The notes under the pieces are model-generated. The model was not told the origin of the DNA. It worked only from the letters and a program-made list of their open reading frames with translations, and did no database searches. A stretch of DNA of 64,000 nucleotides from Apostichopus japonicus (taxonomy: Eukaryota; Echinodermata; Holothuroidea; Aspidochirotida; Stichopodidae), in contig NC_092563.1 in NCBI RefSeq assembly GCF_037975245.1, positions 25,576,960-25,640,959 on the forward strand, in the 5' to 3' direction. Numbering within the stretch: the stretch's first letter is position 1; the number at the start of each line of letters is the position of its first letter. The position numbers were made by a program, and so were the translations under genes. Of this stretch, positions 58,704 through 64,000 are shown piece by piece.

Positions 58704-58889
58704 AAAAAAAAGTCGCCCAGGAAAGAACCTGGGCACGAAAACCAAACTACAGAACGACTGATCCGCTCTCAACCCCAGTCCCCTTGCATCGGGACTGTGA
58801 CTGTGTGATCATCGTTGGGTGTGCATCACCATTCCTTCGAAAGGGAACAGATACTACACATGATCTTAGCCAAAAGGCCGAGAAGCGAA
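58704..58889 (-). ncRNA. U2 snRNA-headed structured RNA or retroposon
   Basis: Read from 58889 on the minus strand, the first 45 bases match the metazoan U2 snRNA 5' end at 43 positions by my recollection, including stem-loop I (CUUCUCGGCCUUUUGGCUAAG) and the branch-site-pairing GUAGUA. After GUAUCUGUUC the sequence no longer resembles U2: no U2 stem IIa/IIb, no clear Sm site (only UAGUUUGGUUUUCG). Instead come further hairpins, notably CAGTCCC/GGGACTG (58776-58797) and GCCCAGG/CCTGGGC (58715-58734), then T8 at the 3' end. The terminal hairpin loop GGTTCTTTCC is faintly like a tRNA box B. Near-identical 12-mers flank it (58681-58692, 58896-58907; one mismatch). It is either a U2-headed SINE-like retroposon or a U2-chimeric RNA gene. 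Confidence 0.6.
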
Positions 58890-59033
58890 AGGAGGGATAT
58901 CATTAATTGATTGTGGTATTTTTACTTCATTAAAATGGTACCATCTTATAATTAACAGCCCCGCTTTAAACAAACTATCCCACAAGAGATTCGCTGTAAT
59001 TAAACCCAACAACTTATTCGCACATTCATTGCT

Positions 59034-59690
59034 ACGGAAGCGTAGAAGAGACCTGTAACTTGACGTTTTCGGAAGAGATGCAACAACTCGTCAATATGTC
59101 AAGAAGTTGAAAATTACATTTTGACGACAAATTTTAAATCATCAAAATTTATGTTTTGTCGAATTGCATCAACTGAAAATGTGAAAACAAACATCTTGAC
59201 GACATATCAACTCGTCAAGATGACAAAAATCTAAAACATGGTGTTTTGTTGAAATGCATCAACATCGTCAAAGTGACAAAAACATGAAAATTACCAACTT
59301 ACACGCTTCCAAATCTGGCAAAATGACATAAATCTGGTATTATGTCGATGAAGCGTCAATCTTTATGTATACTCCATTTTGACTTGTTATTGCATCTCTG
59401 GCAAAAATGCCAATTATCAAATTGTTGACATTTTGACAAGTTAATGCGTTTGTCAAAACGTAAATTTTCCGATCCTATTCACTTTGATGAGTTGGTATGA
59501 TGTAGTCAAAACGTAAATTTTCAGATTTTTGACATTTTGACAAGTTAATGCGTCATCACAAAATGCAAATTTTCAGATTTTCGTCATTTTGATGAGTTGG
59601 TATTGGTCGACAAAATATCAACTTTATATTCTTGACGAATTGTTGCATCACATGACAACGTCAATTAACATGTCCCTTCTACGCTTCCGT
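59034..59690. mobile_element. 657-bp inverted-repeat element (MITE-like)
   Basis: The left end reads ACGGAAGCGTAGAAGAGAC and the reverse complement of the right end reads ACGGAAGCGTAGAAGGGAC, with similarity continuing to TTGACGTT (about 30 of 34). The interior is crowded with short motifs such as TTTTGACGA, CTCGTCAA and ATTTTGACAAGTTAATGCGT in both orientations. Flanking 8-mers (TCATTGCT, GTATTGTT) agree at only five positions, so the target duplication is unresolved. No coding capacity. Confidence 0.8.
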
Positions 59691-61335
59691 GTATTGTTAA
59701 TCTCCGCTCTTTCATATACCATTAGCTAAATGCCGCTTCCTTTAGCGTAAATAAGTTCTGTTCATTTGACTGTCTCAAGCAGTTAAATCAAAATATTCTT
59801 TCACAGCAACGATTTTCACGTCGGCAATCCTAACACCACTGAACTATGATTTCTCCCTCCCTCTCCCGTCCTATCCAATCTGAAATCCCTCACGAGGTCT
59901 GCATCATAATGCCACTCGAGAAGTTAGGCTAGCAAACTAGGATAGAAAGTTATGATATTAAAGTAAACACAAAAAAAAAGTTAAATGATAAGTTAAGTAT
60001 AAATTTTAGCGCAAAGACACTTCCGGCAAAGTTTGTGTGTACTAGGCAGCGATGTATAACATTGAATGTAATCATAATTAAAAGTTGAAGAGCCTCTCAT
60101 CACATTACGTTGCTATAGTCTAGAAATCAGTGGAGGTGGTTCGAGGGTACCAAATGTTGAATAAGACAGCGGTTAGTATATGCAAACATGAACAAGGGGA
60201 CATTTTATGAGTCCTTTACCCATTGGAACGAGAAAGAAACAGCTTTCTCTCCTGTTACTCCTCCATACCAATGGCGTGCGCACAAAGTGGGGGGGAGGGG
60301 GCGTCCGGGGAATGGAGGGAGCATTCTCCACCCTGCCTTCGAACTACACTCGAGGGAGGTCAGGGGCTTTCTGTATTCAGCAGTTAAAGAATTGGACCTC
60401 TTTCAACCTTACAGAAAATATTTATTGGCAAAGCCAATAAATAGTTGAGTGCTTTCAGTGCTTTTTATATGGAGATAATTTATATTCTAAATAGGCCAAT
60501 GCCTCAGAATGTTTTTTTTTTCTGGGAGAAGGATTCCCAGACCTCATACATAGGAGTCGACTTCGATTGCTACAGGCAAGTTCCCTCTTTTATAACATTC
60601 TTCATTCGCCTTGGGATTTACATACAAGTTTACCTGATTAATTATATATATCAGTCGGGGATTAAAATTTTGAATTTGTCCGTCCCATCTCCCCACCCAC
60701 CCTACTTCCACAATCACCACATTTGGAATCCTGCGCACGACACTGAACCATACCATGACATACTTGGGCTTTATCAGTTGAGCAAATCATTTATTGCACG
60801 GGGTGGACTGACCGTTCGGGCAATCCGACAGTGCCCTGTGGCTATATGGTAGGCCCTTCTGAATCCATAGCCTCCTAATCGAATTAGATGTTTAGTACGT
60901 CGCTTGCGAATGTTTCGTCAAGTGTAGTGGGTCTTATCCATGTAAAATGGGTTGTATTCAGAAGTGGGGTGTGCCCCTTCTACAACCACACACTTTTCAT
61001 TGATGTCACTCTGTCTATGCCTTCAGCTTCGAGTGGCGCTCTGCATATTTCCGTTTTATTCATAGAAATTGGATCTGCCCCACCTCTCTACATAGTTCTC
61101 CGAATCCTTGAGTTATTTGACTAAATCAAACGCGGGGTAAGCAAACCTTCACATTTCATTTTAGTAGAAGTATCGCCCCTCTTCTCCCTTCTCTTCCTCT
61201 CTTTTTTTCCCTTCTCTTCTCTCCCTCCCAACAATCAGTTTCTGAATAAAGAAGAAAAGTTACGTCTCCCTCTTTTTTGTTTACTTTTGCAGCTGCTGAA
61301 GGTTTAAGCCACGCCTACTTTGCTACTCATCATGC
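59691..61335. other. Intergenic; one G-rich repeat fragment and a polypyrimidine tract
   Basis: A fragment near 60270-60400 (GGCGTGCGCAC, G-run, GTCCGGGGAATGG) is like the G-rich interiors of the CAGTGG elements. A polypyrimidine tract fills 61170-61230. No gene is supported; the ORF at 60445-60852 has no recognised feature. Confidence 0.35.
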
Positions 61336-61505
61336 ATGGCCATATTGCAATTGCAGGGTTTTCTATTTACACTAATACGTATGTTACCTACTCTGTGCAT
61401 TGACAATAGCCATCATGAGGATAAAAATTGTTCTAACCTTTCTGCGAAGATTAACATATTCTTCATCGTTCTTTCGTTATTAGTTACAACTAAGTCACTA
61501 TCAGA

Positions 61506-61545
61506 ATGCCAAGAAGGAAACAACTTACTCCAAAACGTCTTAAAG
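61506..61545 (+). CDS. First coding exon of an RRKQ-motif zinc-finger factor (partial gene)
   Basis: The 40-nt open exon ATG...AAAG encodes MPRRKQLTPKRLK and ends at a GTAAGG donor in phase 1; the ATG has A at -3. Teashirt (MPRRKQ-), Sall, BCL11, FOG and ZNF423/521 proteins start with M-[SP]-R-R-K-Q, a motif known in several of them to recruit the NuRD corepressor, and in Teashirt and ZNF423/521 genes this peptide is a tiny first coding exon followed by a long intron. Pro at position 2 fits Teashirt; the R-x-L-K ending fits ZNF423/521. The remaining exons would lie to the right of the window. The call rests on 13 residues plus a donor. Confidence 0.5.
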
Positions 61546-64000
61546 GTAAGGGTCTTACTTTGTTTAGTAGGCAATAGTGGAATGTCGTCTGCCGAGATCT
61601 GTCGCATTGCAACAGTAACTTTTGTACGGTCTAGCACCGTTGAAAGTTTGTGTTATGGTCCGCTCTGTATGCAGCTGTTGTGACATCTCATTTACTATGC
61701 GAAATCGGCGGTGTTCTTTTGCAATTGACGCACAAGAAGTGACAGATTTGATCGCAAATTCTCTATGTTACTGATTGACGGATGTCGGTCAAATACCCTT
61801 GAAGCCTAAGTTGGGCGTCGTAAGCGAGACTTTCAATCTTTATTCAATCAGTCCTCAATTGTTGTCGGCGATACGTGACACAAAGTAAAGGGAGACAGTC
61901 CCGACTTGACGACGCCGAATTAAGGTTTGACAGGACCTTGGAGAGATAGGGTAACCGAGACCATGTTGTGTTAGCTTCTGTGTATCAATGCTTGAATCTT
62001 AAGCAGGTTTTTCTGAAGAATGTTGGCAATGCATAAATGGTAAATTTCTTATGTGAAGATGTAGAATAATCTGAAAATAAAATCATACTGACATGGCCAG
62101 TTACTTCTAAAAATTATAAAATGTTACAAAATTAGATAGTCCTAGGCTACAGTGTTTTATTGTATTGAGACGTACGGTAGGCCTATAACTAAATTCTCAA
62201 GTAGATTTCCCAAGGATCCCTTTATAAACACAAGTTCAAAGAGAATTGTTGGGGAGAGGGTGGGGCAGAGGGTGGGGGGGTGGGTCTGTACATTCATTCT
62301 TGAAAGAGTTATGTCTGTAATCTTAACATTATTTGAATTGATAGGAATTTTCTTCAGAGCTCTGCTTCCTAACTGACATTTAGCCCAGGTGAAAGTCTAA
62401 AACAAGCACTGTACCAGGGCTTTATCTGCATGACTTTTATAGGGCATGTTTTCTATAGATACAAAAGTGGATGAGCTTGCATTGGTCAGGAGTGAAGTCA
62501 CCTGAAAATGAACACCATTAATAATACTGCATACATAACATCGACCACTGCTGTAAACAATTACAATGAACCACACTACAAGTAATAATATAAGATTGGG
62601 ATAATAGACAGTGCTCCATTAAAGAGAAAATTAATCATCCTCATGCAAGAGTTACATGCAGGTAGTGTGCCTGTTCATGCAGTCTATCCTGTTGTCTACT
62701 GGGATGTCTGTTAAGGATCAGGATAGCATGACTATTGTGTATCAAGTGATGTCTGAATAGCATGCATAAACATTGTTTCAATGCCTTATATAAAGCTTAT
62801 ATCCAACAACACATAGTGTAATTTGTAAACAATTTATGTACCTTTTGACTATAGAACCCACTCATTTTTTAAGTATATAAATAACATATTTTGTCAGTAT
62901 TATACATGTCTTGTTTGAGACCCATTTCTACTGTAGGAAAATCATGGTAACTAATGATGAACATTCCATCAAATCTTTTCCCATTGTTGAAGAGAGGCAT
63001 GCATTGTTTAGAAACCCCTGGATGTTCATATTCTCCCACATACACACACACAAACAATGCAACCACATAAATTACTTTTTTTTAAAGTCCATCCAATGTA
63101 ATTATGTCACTGTATGTTACCCACCACTAAGGCACACTAACCCAACAAGTTGCAGTGCTGCAAGTGCAAATTGATGACACTGGTACAGTATTTCATACCC
63201 AGTAGTACATGTAGAGATAAAAATTCTACATTTCTTCAACCATCAAGTTAATTAGTTTTGTACTTTTCTTGTCTTACATCTGTACAAACTTAACTTGTGC
63301 TTTCCTAAAAAAAATGGCAACACAAAATGTTATCTGAGAGCTGGTTTTCCTTTGCAACCTGTCACCAAGTATTTACTTTAATGAACTGTGATTTTTCTGC
63401 CATCAAGTTTTACTTCATTAAGACTGAAGAGACACCTCTGATTTTATGCAGGTCTTTAGTTGCCATTAATCAATAATATATATTCCAGTTATTATTGATG
63501 TTACCCAAAAATGCCCCTAGGGCAGTGTTTTAGTGAGTTAATAGCCCACTAATTTTTAGGATTCAGATTTCATTCCTTTGAACTTGCATATGTACTATGT
63601 TAATACTAACTATATTAAACATTGGGTGTTTAGACCCCCCAGGTGTGTATTTGATGTCATTCATGCGTGACAGGGATTGTGTGTGTTGTTTTCGAACATA
63701 ACCAACCAATCATAGAACTCAATTGGAAAGAGTAATTTGCTGTAGATTTCAGTTTCTATAATATGTTAATTTGTTTTCCGTTAAAGCATGTTTACATGAA
63801 AATAATTGAGAAGAAAGCCCTTATATGCCTCTGTCTAACACAATAAAACATTTCATACAGTATGTCCACACTTGTTGTCTGTGCAACTATCTGGTATTCT
63901 GGTTCATGTTTTGGGACTGTTCAACGACAGGGATTAATTAAGTTATAATGGAATCATTATACATGTATACTACATCAAATTGTCAAGTTCTTTTCATAGG
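61546..64000 (+). other. Presumed first intron of the RRKQ-motif gene
   Basis: No further exon, RNA or mobile element is recognised to the end of the window. A G-rich run lies at 62256-62283. Short ORFs on both strands have no support. Confidence 0.35.

Noticed and set aside
58704-58889. Ordinary U2 snRNA gene
   Set aside because: Only the first about 45 bases match; stems IIa/IIb and the Sm region are replaced by unrelated sequence.

Overview
This looks like nuclear DNA from an animal, most likely an invertebrate deuterostome and possibly an echinoderm. The genes have GT-AG introns, encode animal families (SLC52 riboflavin transporters, a ZNF507-like protein, polydactyl C2H2 proteins) and sit in AT-rich DNA full of minisatellites and small DNA transposons. 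The taxon is inference; no marker in the window fixes it.

Left part (1-24 kb): two SLC52 genes face each other tail to tail (3709-6137 on +, 18719-21639 on -). Each has a 396-codon first coding exon and a short last exon, split by a phase-0 intron at the same protein position, so they are an old inverted duplicate pair. Between them lie a 78-bp array, a 180-bp higher-order repeat, a 45-bp array, a polypyrimidine tract and a hairpin-capped repeat. An unrecognised ORF (about 23.0-23.45 kb) lies near the 5' side of the second transporter.

Middle part (24-53 kb): an 88-92-bp array (25.4-26.8 kb), an orphan terminal-looking exon on + (29276-29467), a large intronless C2H2 zinc-finger CDS resembling ZNF507 on - (30727-34254), and a second polydactyl zinc-finger gene with AT-hooks on + (coding exons 48008-48119 and 50517-52951). 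The two zinc-finger genes are divergent; a candidate shared promoter with an E-box and an octamer lies near 36.6 kb. The long 5' intron or intergenic stretch of the second gene holds a LINE fossil, hAT-like and MITE elements and a 2.5-kb repeat rich in AGGTCA half-sites.

Right part (53-64 kb): a tRNA-like relic, two non-autonomous DNA transposons with exact 8-bp target duplications, a U2 snRNA-headed structured element flanked by near-identical direct repeats, a 657-bp inverted-repeat element, and a 40-nt exon encoding MPRRKQLTPKRLK. That exon resembles the first coding exon of RRKQ-motif zinc-finger factors (Teashirt, Sall or ZNF423/521 class); the rest of the gene would lie beyond the window. 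ZNF507-like, ZFP64-like and Teashirt/Sall-like genes together recall linkage groups seen in vertebrates.

Strongest leads: the U2-headed element and the possible ancient zinc-finger linkage.
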